58,849 nt of DNA from Verrucomicrobiales bacterium. GTDB taxonomy: Bacteria; Verrucomicrobiota; Verrucomicrobiia; Limisphaerales; UBA1100. The stretch is taken from contig SYLI01000060.1 in NCBI GenBank assembly GCA_005809105.1, positions 1 through 58,849 on the forward strand, in the 5' to 3' direction. Positions 25,303 to 33,318 of the stretch are shown here, one piece after another (position 1 is the first letter of the stretch; every line of letters starts with the position of its first letter). Position numbers and translations under genes: made by a program. Under the pieces are notes generated by a model, which worked only from the letters and a program-made list of their open reading frames with translations, was not told the origin of the DNA and searched no databases.

Positions 25303-26416
25303 TTTTCTCCAGCCAGAATGAGGCGCCGGTGCGGTCGGGGTGCTCGCGCAGGATGGGGCAGCGGGTGCACACGCGGTCGCGGTGCGTGCTCGCCAAGTGG
25401 TGCATCATCCACGTGATGCGAAAATCGCGGTTGTGACAGAGAAATGCTTCGAGCAGGTACTGCTCATTCCACAGCAGGACATCGCGCCTGATCCACTCCT
25501 CCGGGTAATCGCGCGGGGTAAAAATGTCGTGGAAGTGGACGTGAACGCCGCGCGAGAGCGACGGAAGCAGGCGCAGGCATTCGTGCAGCACGTCGCCCTG
25601 CGGGCGGATGACATGCGAAGAGTCGATGAAGAGGACGTCGCCTGCCGCCAGCCCGGCGAAGAGGCGCGGGTCGGCCTCTTCCACGCGCTGGCGCAACACC
25701 TCCACACCGAGCCGCTCCAGCCAAGGATTCTCGTAGGGCTCAACGCACACATGCCGGCATGGGCTGCCTTCGGCGCGATTGCGATCGAGCGCGCGGCGGG
25801 CCAGCAGCGTGGAGTGTCCACTGCCAATTTCAATGAGCTGGCGCGGCTTGTGGTGGCGCAGGAAGTTGTAGAGCATCTCGGCGTCACCGGGGCCGTAGGC
25901 GGGATTATCGAAGCGAAACGCGAGGTCGCCGCTGCAATCCCGGGCCAATTCCACTAGCTCGGTGTTAAAATCAAACCGGTCGAGCAGCGCGAGTTGTTCC
26001 TCATCCGACCACGACACTCCGGGTAGCGGCCGGGCCGCATCCAGCGGCAAGCGCAGGCGGGAGGGATTGACCAGCGGCTCGTAATAATGGTCGCGCACGG
26101 GAAACACTCCTGTGGCGCGAAAGAGGCGCCGTGAAAGGGCGAAGTGGCGCACGCCAGCGGCACGGATCAATCCCATCCAGACTCCAGCCAGTAGGGTGAA
26201 TGGCGCCAGGAGCACGTCAGCCACCGGGAGCAACGCCTGCGCCAGCCGGCGCGGCAGGCTGCCCGGCGCGAACCATCTGGCAAGCTGTCGGTGCACTTCC
26301 ACGGCAAGTCGCAAGGGGAGTCTGCACGGCCGCAGGCGGGGGAGGCAAGCGCTGAGGGCAAAGCCCGGTTTGCATTGAAAAGGTGCCTGCGCCTCACTAA
26401 TGTGTGCCGGCGCCAT
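25295..26416 (-). CDS. Class I SAM-dependent methyltransferase, opposite strand to its locus
   Basis: 373 aa if the ATG at 26416 is used; this start overlaps the divergent rfbF start by 2 bp, so an internal start is possible. The N-terminal part holds a basic hydrophobic region (LLPVADVLLAPFTLLAGVWM) that may sit on the membrane. The catalytic core has the SAM motif LIEIGSGHSTLLARRAL, an acidic end of the next strand (CVEPYENPWL), DVLFIDSSHVIRPQGDV and HVHFHDIFTPRDYPEEW. A late Cys pair (VCTRCPIL) is unusual. It resembles Methyltransf_24-type enzymes of glycan clusters. It is the only minus-strand gene inside the polysaccharide locus. Confidence 0.8.
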   Translation of the reverse strand: MAPAHISEAQAPFQCKPGFALSACLPRLRPCRLPLRLAVEVHRQLARWFAPGSLPRRLAQALLPVADVLLAPFTLLAGVWMGLIRAAGVRHFALSRRLFRATGVFPVRDHYYEPLVNPSRLRLPLDAARPLPGVSWSDEEQLALLDRFDFNTELVELARDCSGDLAFRFDNPAYGPGDAEMLYNFLRHHKPRQLIEIGSGHSTLLARRALDRNRAEGSPCRHVCVEPYENPWLERLGVEVLRQRVEEADPRLFAGLAAGDVLFIDSSHVIRPQGDVLHECLRLLPSLSRGVHVHFHDIFTPRDYPEEWIRRDVLLWNEQYLLEAFLCHNRDFRITWMMHHLASTHRDRVCTRCPILREHPDRTGASFWLEKIN

Positions 26417-27188
26417 GAAAGTTGTGATCCTTTGCGGCGGGATGGGCACGCGATTGCGCGAGGAGACGGAGTTCCGGCCCAAGCCGATGGTGCCGATTGG
26501 CGGCCGACCGATCCTCTGGCACATCATGAAGCACTACGCCCACCACGGGCATCGGGAGTTTGTGCTCTGCCTCGGCTACAAGGGTGAGATCATCAAGGAA
26601 TACTTCCGCAACTACCACTGGAACACGAGCGATGTGACGCTCAAGCTCGGTCGCGCGCCGAAGATCACCTATCACAACCACCATGAGGAGGAGGACTGGA
26701 CGGTGACGCTGCTGGACACGGGCGCGCAGACGCAGACCGGTGGGCGCCTGCGCCGGGCGCTCCAGTTCGTGGGCGACGCGCATTTTCTGCTCACCTACGG
26801 CGACGGCCTCACCGACAGCGACGTGAATGCGTCCATCCGGTTCCACCGGAAACACGGCGGCATCGCAACCTTGACGGCGGTGCGGCCCAGCGGTCGCTTC
26901 GGCGAGTTGTCGCTTGAAGGCACGTGCATCACGCGCTTCCAAGAAAAGCCGGATCGCGAATCCACGTTCATCAACGGCGGCTTCTACGTAATGAGCCGGA
27001 AGATTGCGCCCTATCTGGAGGGCGACGGCTGTGTTCTGGAGCGCGAACCGCTGGAACGGCTGGCGCGCGAGGGCGGGCTGCACGCCTACCGTCATGACGG
27101 GTTCTGGCAGTGCATGGACACCTACCGCGAGCAGCAGATCCTCTCGGCGATGTGGGACGCCAACGAGGCGCCGTGGAAAAGTTGGTGA
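26415..27188 (+). CDS. rfbF: Glucose-1-phosphate cytidylyltransferase
   Basis: 257-aa enzyme that makes CDP-glucose from CTP and glucose 1-phosphate. The nucleotide loop MKVVILCGGMGTRLREETE is at the N-terminus, followed by FRPKPMVPIGGRPILWHIMK, both classic for RfbF. Further family features are GDAHFLLTYGDGLTDSDVNA, RFQEKPDRESTFINGGFYVM and FWQCMDTYREQQIL. The length matches the family (about 257 aa). It overlaps rfbG by a GTGA junction. This is the entry step to CDP-activated 6-deoxy or dideoxy sugars. Confidence 0.96.
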   Translation: MKVVILCGGMGTRLREETEFRPKPMVPIGGRPILWHIMKHYAHHGHREFVLCLGYKGEIIKEYFRNYHWNTSDVTLKLGRAPKITYHNHHEEEDWTVTLLDTGAQTQTGGRLRRALQFVGDAHFLLTYGDGLTDSDVNASIRFHRKHGGIATLTAVRPSGRFGELSLEGTCITRFQEKPDRESTFINGGFYVMSRKIAPYLEGDGCVLEREPLERLAREGGLHAYRHDGFWQCMDTYREQQILSAMWDANEAPWKSW

Positions 27189-28291
27189 GCGCGCCGTTCC
27201 AAAACTGGTACGCCGGCCGGCGCGTGCTGGTCACGGGCCACACGGGTTTTAAGGGCGCGTGGCTTTCACTCTGGCTCAAGGAGCTGGGCGCGACCGTCTT
27301 TGGCGCGGGCCTGCTGCCTCCCACGCAACCCAGCCTTTACGAGTTGCTCGCCGAGGAGGTGTTTGAGCGCGACACGCTCTGCGATGTCCGCGACGCGGCC
27401 GCGGTGCGCAAAGTACTCGACGCCGTCCGGCCCGATGCGATCTTCCACTTGGCCGCGCAGCCGCTGGTGCGCCGCTCGTACGCCGAGCCGCTGGAAACGT
27501 TCCACGTCAACGCGCTGGGCACGGCGCACGTGCTCGACGCCGTCCGGACGCTCGGGCTGCCGAGCACGGTGCTCGTGGTCACCAGCGACAAGTGCTACGA
27601 AAATCCTGGCACCGGGCGCGCGCACACCGAGGGCGATCCGCTCGGCGGACACGATGTGTACTCCGCCAGCAAGGCCTGCACGGAACTGGTGGCGCAGGCT
27701 TGGCGCCGTTCCTTCCATCAAACCGACCCGCGTCTGGGTGCGGTGGCAACGGCGCGCGCGGGCAACGTCTTGGGCGGCGGAGACTACGCCGCCGACCGCA
27801 TCGTGCCCGATCTCGTCCGCGCCCGCATCGAGGGCCGTCCCCTTCAGGTTCGCAATCCCCATGCCGTGCGTCCGTGGCAACACGTGCTCGAATGTTGCAG
27901 TGGCTACTTGTGGCTCGTGTCGCGCCTCGCGCAGGAGGGAAAGGACTCGGAGCTGGCGGGAGCGTTCAACTTCGGCCCCGGCGAATCCTCGCGGAAAACC
28001 GTGGGCGAACTGGTCGCGGCCTTCCTTGGCCACTGGCCGGGGGAGTCGGCTGCCGCCAGCGATCCTCACGCGCCGCATGAGGCACAGCAGTTGTGGCTCT
28101 CCACCGACAAGGCGCGGCGATTACTGGACTGGAAGCCCACGTGGGATTTTCCCGAATCGGTGGCACGCACCGCCCAGTGGTATCGCCAGCGCCATGAATC
28201 GGGCCATGAGGCGATGCTGGAGTTTTCCACGGCGCAGATCGCCGAGCACGTCCTCGCCGCGCGGAGTGCGCATGCCGTGTGGGCTGGCTGA
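27185..28291 (+). CDS. rfbG: CDP-glucose 4,6-dehydratase
   Basis: 368-aa short-chain dehydrogenase/reductase. GTG at 27185 overlaps the rfbF stop; another in-frame GTG is at 27173. The NAD loop is GRRVLVTGHTGFKGAWLSLW, a wording typical of RfbG. IFHLAAQPLVRRSYAEPLET, VVTSDKCYENPG and the YxxxK motif in DVYSASKACTELVAQAWRRS are present. ARAGNVLGGGDYAADRIVPD and VRPWQHVLECCSGYLWLVSR are also family hallmarks. It converts CDP-glucose to CDP-4-keto-6-deoxyglucose, the branch point for the methyltransferase, epimerase and aminotransferase encoded next. Confidence 0.95.
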   Translation: MSAPFQNWYAGRRVLVTGHTGFKGAWLSLWLKELGATVFGAGLLPPTQPSLYELLAEEVFERDTLCDVRDAAAVRKVLDAVRPDAIFHLAAQPLVRRSYAEPLETFHVNALGTAHVLDAVRTLGLPSTVLVVTSDKCYENPGTGRAHTEGDPLGGHDVYSASKACTELVAQAWRRSFHQTDPRLGAVATARAGNVLGGGDYAADRIVPDLVRARIEGRPLQVRNPHAVRPWQHVLECCSGYLWLVSRLAQEGKDSELAGAFNFGPGESSRKTVGELVAAFLGHWPGESAAASDPHAPHEAQQLWLSTDKARRLLDWKPTWDFPESVARTAQWYRQRHESGHEAMLEFSTAQIAEHVLAARSAHAVWAG

Positions 28292-28292
28292 C

Positions 28293-29519
28293 ATGGCATT
28301 GGAATTCCATTGCCGGTCCTGCGGCGGCCTTGCGGGCGCGCTGGTGTTGGACTTGGGCGTGCAGCCGCTCGCCAACAACTACCTCAATCCCGGCGACCTC
28401 TTCCAGACGGAGCCGAAGTTTCCACTGCGGCTGGCCGTGTGCCACGGCTGCGGGTTGCTGCAAATCCTAGACCTCGTTCCGCCGACGCAGCTGTTTTGCC
28501 AGTATGCCTACTTTTCCTCCTGCTCGGACACGTGGGTGCGCCATGCAGAAAGCTGTGCCAGTCGCTATCTTGGGGAATTTGGCCTTGGCCCGCGCAGCCG
28601 GGTTGTGGAGGTGGCCAGCAATGACGGATATCTGCTGCGCCATTTCGTGGCTGCGGGCGTACCCTGTCTGGGGATTGAACCGGCGGCAAACATCGCACGC
28701 GTCGCAGAAGCTGCGGGCGTGCCCACGCGCGTAGCGTTCTTCGGTGCGACTCTGGCGCGCGAGCTGGCCGTGGAGGGCGGGCTGGCGGATCTCATTCTGG
28801 GCAACAACGTCTTCGCCCATTGTCCCGACCCGAACGACTTCGTCGCCGGCCTGCAAGCGCTGTTGGCGCCGGAGGGGCGTGTGGTTCTCGAATTTCCCCA
28901 CGCGCTTGAAATGCTCTCCCAAGGCGAGTTTGACACCATCTATCATGAACACGTCTTCTACTTCACGCTGACGGCCGTGGAGCCGCTCTTTCGCCGGCAC
29001 GGGCTGCGCATCACGCGCGTGGAGCGCACCCCTTTGCACGGCGGCTCGCTACGTGTGTTTGCTCGCCACATCACGCATGAGGCCGATGCAACGGTGGAGG
29101 CGTTGATGGCGGAGGAAGCACGTGTGGGCGTGGTGAGCGCGCCGCGTTTGGCGGACTTTGCCGCCCGCGCGGCGTCCACGCGCGATCAGCTCCGCAGCCG
29201 GCTTGCTGCGATTCGAGCCGCTGGCTACCACATCGCTGCCTACGGTGCTGCAGCCAAGGGCAGCACGTTGCTCAATTATTGCGGACTGGGCCGCGAGACC
29301 CTGGACTTTGTGGCCGATCGCAGCCCGCACAAACACGGCCGCCTCATGCCCGGTTCGCACGTGCCGATTGTGCCGGCGGTGGAACTGGCGCGGCGCCGGC
29401 CCGACTACACACTGCTGCTCGCGTGGAATTTCGCTCCGGAAATCCTAGAGCAGCAAAAGGACTACCGCGCGGCGGGGGGCCGGTTTATCATTCCCGTGCC
29501 GGAGGTCGCGATTGTCTGA
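28293..29519 (+). CDS. NDP-hexose C-methyltransferase (TylCIII-like)
   Basis: 408-aa enzyme with the three-part plan of sugar C-methyltransferases. A zinc-binding N-terminus (CRSCGG ... CHGCGLLQ) comes first. The SAM core has VVEVASNDGYLLRHFVAAGV and LILGNNVFAHCPDPNDFVAG. The region EFDTIYHEHVFYFTL follows, and the C-terminal domain has IAAYGAAAKGSTLLNYCGLG and FVADRSPHKHGRLMPGSHVP. Related enzymes methylate C3 of 4-keto-6-deoxy sugars. Next to rfbFG the expected substrate is CDP-4-keto-6-deoxyglucose or its epimer, an inference. It starts 1 bp after the rfbG stop. Confidence 0.92.
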   Translation: MALEFHCRSCGGLAGALVLDLGVQPLANNYLNPGDLFQTEPKFPLRLAVCHGCGLLQILDLVPPTQLFCQYAYFSSCSDTWVRHAESCASRYLGEFGLGPRSRVVEVASNDGYLLRHFVAAGVPCLGIEPAANIARVAEAAGVPTRVAFFGATLARELAVEGGLADLILGNNVFAHCPDPNDFVAGLQALLAPEGRVVLEFPHALEMLSQGEFDTIYHEHVFYFTLTAVEPLFRRHGLRITRVERTPLHGGSLRVFARHITHEADATVEALMAEEARVGVVSAPRLADFAARAASTRDQLRSRLAAIRAAGYHIAAYGAAAKGSTLLNYCGLGRETLDFVADRSPHKHGRLMPGSHVPIVPAVELARRRPDYTLLLAWNFAPEILEQQKDYRAAGGRFIIPVPEVAIV

Positions 29520-29522
29520 CTG

Positions 29523-30062
29523 ATGAACTTCATTCCCACGGCACTGGCGGGCGTCTGGCTCATCGAGCCGCAACGGCAGGAGGATGAGCGCGGATGGTTT
29601 TCGCGCGCCTACTGCGAAGCCGCATTCGCCGCGCGCAGTCTGGCCACCCATTGGCCGCAGTGCAGCAGCTCGTTTAACGCGCGCCGGGGCACTTTGCGCG
29701 GGATGCACTGGCAGGCTGAGCCTCACGCCGAAGCCAAGCTGGTGCGATGCGTGCGTGGTGCGGTGTATGACGTGGCGCTGGATCTGCGGGCGGGTTCCCC
29801 CACGTTCTGCCGTTGGCACGCAGTTGAGCTTTCGGCGGACAATGGCTGCGCCCTCTATCTTCCCGAAGGCTGCGCACACGGGTTTCAGACCCTCTTGGAC
29901 GACACGGAATTGTTCTACCAAATCTCCACGGAGCACCACGCGCCGAGCGCGCGCGGTGCGCGTTGGAATGATCCGGCCTTTGGCATCGGCTGGCCGCTGT
30001 CCCATCCGGTGCTCTCGCCAGCGGACGAGAACCGCGTTGATTTCAGTTTCCTCCCCTCGTAG
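29523..30062 (+). CDS. RmlC-type 4-keto-6-deoxysugar 3- or 3,5-epimerase
   Basis: 179-aa cupin of the dTDP-4-dehydrorhamnose 3,5-epimerase family (the length fits). The catalytic His is in RGTLRGMHWQ, the Asp-containing strand is YDVALDLRAGSPTF, and the YLPEGCAHGFQTLLDDTELF stretch contains the conserved turn. The tyrosine near the active site is in LFYQIST. The other dTDP-rhamnose genes (rmlA, B, D) are not in the window, so here it more likely acts on the CDP-keto sugar made by RfbG. Epimerisation would set the stereochemistry before or after C-methylation. The start lies 3 bp after the methyltransferase stop. Confidence 0.9.
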   Translation: MNFIPTALAGVWLIEPQRQEDERGWFSRAYCEAAFAARSLATHWPQCSSSFNARRGTLRGMHWQAEPHAEAKLVRCVRGAVYDVALDLRAGSPTFCRWHAVELSADNGCALYLPEGCAHGFQTLLDDTELFYQISTEHHAPSARGARWNDPAFGIGWPLSHPVLSPADENRVDFSFLPS

Positions 30063-30072
30063 CCTCAAGCGC

Positions 30073-30927
30073 GTGAGTGCACCGTGCGCGAACCTGCTGA
30101 CCGACGCGCAGGCGGCGCAGTTTGGGCGCGATGGCGTGCTGGTGGTGCCGGGGTTCTACGACGTGGCGCGCGAGGTGGAGCCCATCCAGCGCGACATCCA
30201 CAAGATCATCGGCATCCTCATCGGCCGGCATGCACCGCACCTGCGGCAGGCGCCCTTCAAGCCGGACCAATTCGACTCAGGATTTCAGGATCTCATCGCG
30301 CAGGATCGGAGGCTGGGGGGCGTGGTGTACGACGCGGTGAAACAGATCCCCGCATTCGTGCGACTGACTGTCAGCGAGAAACACGACCGACTGATGCGGC
30401 AGCTTCGCGGCTCGGATTTGCCAGGAGTGGCCGCAGGTGGATCGGGCATTCGCATTGACCATCCGCACGAAGAGCGATTCCGAGCCAACTGGCATCAGGA
30501 TTATCCCAGCCAGTTCCGAAGCCTGGACGGCCTCGTCTTCTGGTCGCCTCTGCTGCCGCTGACGGAGGAAATGGGGCCGCTCCAGATTGCACTGGGATCG
30601 CACCGCGAGGGCCTCGCGCCGGTGCTCACACGCGATCCGGACCATCCAGAAAAGTCCGGCGCGTACGCGCTGCGACTCAAGGACGAAGCCGGGCGAATCG
30701 CGCGCTACCAGCAAATCTCGCCGCTGCTCGCGCCGGGCGATCTGGCCATCCTGGATTTCCTAAACCTGCACGCGTCGGGCCATAATCGTGCGCAGCGCTC
30801 GCGCTGGTCCATGCAGATCCGCTACTTCAACTTCCGCGAACCCACCGGCCAGCGCATCGAGTGGGCCGGCTCCTTCGCCGCGGGGCGCAGCTTGCGCGAA
30901 ATCCACCCAGAGCTGGTCGCCGATTGA
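30073..30927 (+). CDS. Phytanoyl-CoA dioxygenase (PhyH) family protein
   Basis: 284-aa Fe(II)/2-oxoglutarate-type oxygenase. The start is GTG at 30073. The iron facial triad is readable: H141 and D143 in RANWHQDYPSQF and H233 in FLNLHASGHNRAQRSRW, with R244 as the likely 2-oxoglutarate ligand. The middle motif MGPLQIALGSHREG is typical of PhyH proteins. In glycan loci such oxygenases may hydroxylate a sugar or a lipid-linked part; the substrate here is not known. Its stop shares one base with the following start (TGATG). Confidence 0.87.
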   Translation: MSAPCANLLTDAQAAQFGRDGVLVVPGFYDVAREVEPIQRDIHKIIGILIGRHAPHLRQAPFKPDQFDSGFQDLIAQDRRLGGVVYDAVKQIPAFVRLTVSEKHDRLMRQLRGSDLPGVAAGGSGIRIDHPHEERFRANWHQDYPSQFRSLDGLVFWSPLLPLTEEMGPLQIALGSHREGLAPVLTRDPDHPEKSGAYALRLKDEAGRIARYQQISPLLAPGDLAILDFLNLHASGHNRAQRSRWSMQIRYFNFREPTGQRIEWAGSFAAGRSLREIHPELVAD

Positions 30928-32075
30928 TGCAGCCGGGCGCTTGCAACCTCTGCGAGGGACCCTTGGGCGCGCCGGTGTATCGGTCGCCACAGCCCTTCGG
31001 TGTCACTTCGCTGTGCGAAGTGATCGAGGGTTTCACCGAGGTCTTTCTCTGCGCCCAATGTGGTCATGTGCAGACGGCACCGATGGCCCGCCTGGACGCC
31101 TACTACGAGCACGCCTACAAAATCCTGACGGCCAGCGAAGACGAGGATCAGCTCTACTCCCTGGAGCAGGGCCGGCGGGTGTTCCGCACCGAACATCAGG
31201 TGAACACGCTGCTGGGACAAGTGGACCTGCCGCGGGGCGCGCGTGTGCTGGACTTTGGCTGCGCCAAGGCGTCCACGCTGCGCGCTCTCTGCCAGCGACG
31301 GGAGGACGTGGAGCCTCATGTGTTCGATGTGAGCGACCGATACCGGCCGTTCTGGGATCGGTTCGTGCCTCCTGAAAATCAGCGCACTCACGATGCGGGC
31401 GGCGACTGGCGCGGCCAGTTTGATCTTGTGATGTCGTTGTTCGCTCTGGAGCACGTGGCGTCCCCCCGCGACGTGCTGGCGCAGGCGGTGTCACTGCTAC
31501 GTCCCGGAGGGGTGTTTTACGGCATCGTGCCCTGCCTGTTCTCCAATCGGGCCGATCTCATCGTGGCCGATCACGTCAACCATTTCACCGGCGCAACCCT
31601 GCAGTGGCTATGCGCCCTTGCAGGACTCAAGATGCAGTCCATTGCAGATCATCTCCACGCCGGGGCATGGATGGTGATCGCGAGAAGAGAGAAGACCTCG
31701 CCGGTCGAACCACAAGCGGATGCGGCCGACGCCACGCGGGTGCGCGAGATTGCCGAGTACTGGCGGGGGTTTAGTGCGCGCGTGAGAGCCTTCGAGGCCG
31801 CGCAGGACGGTGCGCCCGTGGCAATCTACGGCAGTGGTTTTTACGGCACGTACATCGCCACATCGTTGTGCCGCCCGCAGGCGGTCGAGTGCTTCCTTGA
31901 TCAGAATCCGCACCGCCACTCGCAAACCCTGATGGGGAAACCCATCCTGCCACCCGAACAGGTGCCGGCGAGGGTGCGCGCTCTCTACGTGGGGTTGAAC
32001 CCCGCATCCGCCCGCTCGGCGATCCAACAGGTGGAGGCGCTGGCGGCCTCGTCCTGTACGGTCTGGTACCCATGA
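30927..32075 (+). CDS. Zinc-ribbon class I methyltransferase
   Basis: 382-aa protein. An N-terminal zinc-binding pair of motifs (CNLCEG ... CAQCGHVQTA) precedes a SAM core (RGARVLDFGCAKASTLRAL, then FDLVMSLFALEHVASPRDVL and LLRPGGVFYGIVPCLF). The C-terminal domain has a Rossmann-like loop (GAPVAIYGSGFYGTYIATSL) and DQNPHRHSQTLMGKPI. The overall plan parallels the C-methyltransferase at 28293-29519, but the family motifs differ (no SNDGY). It is likely a second sugar methyltransferase of the same glycan. Coupled to PhyH (TGATG) and to the GNAT gene (ATGA). Confidence 0.82.
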   Translation: MQPGACNLCEGPLGAPVYRSPQPFGVTSLCEVIEGFTEVFLCAQCGHVQTAPMARLDAYYEHAYKILTASEDEDQLYSLEQGRRVFRTEHQVNTLLGQVDLPRGARVLDFGCAKASTLRALCQRREDVEPHVFDVSDRYRPFWDRFVPPENQRTHDAGGDWRGQFDLVMSLFALEHVASPRDVLAQAVSLLRPGGVFYGIVPCLFSNRADLIVADHVNHFTGATLQWLCALAGLKMQSIADHLHAGAWMVIARREKTSPVEPQADAADATRVREIAEYWRGFSARVRAFEAAQDGAPVAIYGSGFYGTYIATSLCRPQAVECFLDQNPHRHSQTLMGKPILPPEQVPARVRALYVGLNPASARSAIQQVEALAASSCTVWYP

Positions 32076-32605
32076 AAGGCCCCGCAATTCCCATCAGTCT
32101 GCGCCATCCACTGCGCGGCGACGTGGCAGCGCTGGCGGCATTGCGCAATGATTCACGGCTGCAGCGCCAGCTCATGATGCCCGTGCGAACCCTTTCGCTC
32201 CCCGAGATTCGCGCATGGATCCGGCGACGCACGCGCGATTCGGTGGGAATGTTTTTCGTCGTGGCGGCGAGGCGGGATGGAGCGCTGCTGGGATTTGTGC
32301 AACTGACGCAGGTGGACCGCGTCAACCAAACGGCCGACTTGGGCATCGCGCTAGCGGCGGCGGCGCGAGGTCGGGGGGTCGCGGCGGCGGCGCTTGAACA
32401 GCTTGAGGGGAAGGCGTGCCGCGTGAAGCTGCGCAAAATCACCCTGCGTGTGCTGGCGGCCAATCGGCGCGCGATCAGGTTTTACACCAAGGTTGGGTTC
32501 CGAAAGGTGGGCGTCTGGCGCCGGCATCACCTGCAGGGCGGTGCCTTTCGTGACGTCCTGTTGATGGAGAAATTCCTGGCCGTTCGGCGTCCGGCACGAC
32601 CATGA
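32072..32605 (+). CDS. GNAT-family acetyltransferase
   Basis: 177-aa protein with the RimJ/RimL-like GNAT fold. Motif A (LGIALAAAARGRGVAAAALEQL) carries the Gln/Arg-x-x-Gly-x-Gly/Ala type acetyl-CoA loop, here R-G-R-G-V-A. The C-terminal part has RVLAANRRAIRFYTKVGFRK, typical of this group. It lies between a methyltransferase and a WbqC-family gene with 4-bp overlaps on both sides. In such loci these enzymes N-acetylate an amino sugar, which would fit the aminotransferase encoded at 34054-35184; this is inference. Confidence 0.87.
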   Translation: MKGPAIPISLRHPLRGDVAALAALRNDSRLQRQLMMPVRTLSLPEIRAWIRRRTRDSVGMFFVVAARRDGALLGFVQLTQVDRVNQTADLGIALAAAARGRGVAAAALEQLEGKACRVKLRKITLRVLAANRRAIRFYTKVGFRKVGVWRRHHLQGGAFRDVLLMEKFLAVRRPARP

Positions 32606-33318
32606 GAACGGTCGTCATCTCGCAGCCCAGTTATTTCCCGTGGGTGGGCATGCTCGAACAAATGCGGCTGGCGGACGTGTTTGTCATTTATGATGACGTG
32701 GCGTTTTCCAAGGGGAGCTTCGCCAACCGTGTTCAGGTGAAGACCGGGCAGGGCGTGAAATGGCTTACCGTGCCGCTCGAAGGAATGCGATTGGGGCAGC
32801 GCATCAAGGAGGTGCACGCCGCGAACGGGCTAGGTTGGCGCAGAAAACATTTGGCCACTCTGGCGCAGGCCTACGCGAAGGCGCCGCACGCAGGGGAAAT
32901 GCTCGGGCTGGCGGAGGACGTGTTGGGTGGCGGCGCTTCCCGGCTCTGCGAACTTTCCGTCGCCAGTATGAAAGCGTTGTCCAATTATTTCGAGATGGAA
33001 GGCCCCGGTGAGTTTCACTTCGCCTCCTCCCTGGGCATCGGCGGGCATAACTCGCCGCGGGTTCTGGACATCGTGAAGCACTTTGGCGGCGCGCGCTACG
33101 TCACTGGCCACGGCGCCCGCGACTATCTGGACCACGCAGCGTTTGATGCCGCCGGAGTGCGTGTGGAATATCTGGACTACCGCAAGACGCCCTATCCCCA
33201 ACAGCACGGCCCGTTCACGCCCCACGTCTCGGCGCTGGATCTGGTGGCCAACTGCGGGAGGGCAGGCCGGGAAGTGATTGCCTCACCGGCGGTTTATTGG
33301 AAGGATTTCCTCAAGTGA
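32602..33318 (+). CDS. WbqC-family protein
   Basis: 238-aa protein with WbqC hallmarks from the N-terminus: MRTVVISQPSYFPWVGMLEQ, DVFVIYDDVAFSKGSFANRV, VKWLTVPLEGM, and near the C-terminus YPQQHGPFTPHVSALDLVAN. WbqC proteins occur in O-antigen loci with aminotransferases; their exact reaction is not settled to my knowledge, with transfer of an acyl or amino-acid group to a sugar amine being one idea. Starts by ATGA overlap with the GNAT gene and overlaps the CmcI-like gene by GTGA. Confidence 0.88.
   Translation: MRTVVISQPSYFPWVGMLEQMRLADVFVIYDDVAFSKGSFANRVQVKTGQGVKWLTVPLEGMRLGQRIKEVHAANGLGWRRKHLATLAQAYAKAPHAGEMLGLAEDVLGGGASRLCELSVASMKALSNYFEMEGPGEFHFASSLGIGGHNSPRVLDIVKHFGGARYVTGHGARDYLDHAAFDAAGVRVEYLDYRKTPYPQQHGPFTPHVSALDLVANCGRAGREVIASPAVYWKDFLK

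Noticed and set aside
27300-28292. Long N-terminal extension of the C-methyltransferase
   Set aside because: It overlaps rfbG out of frame; the zinc-ribbon start of the family begins at 28293.
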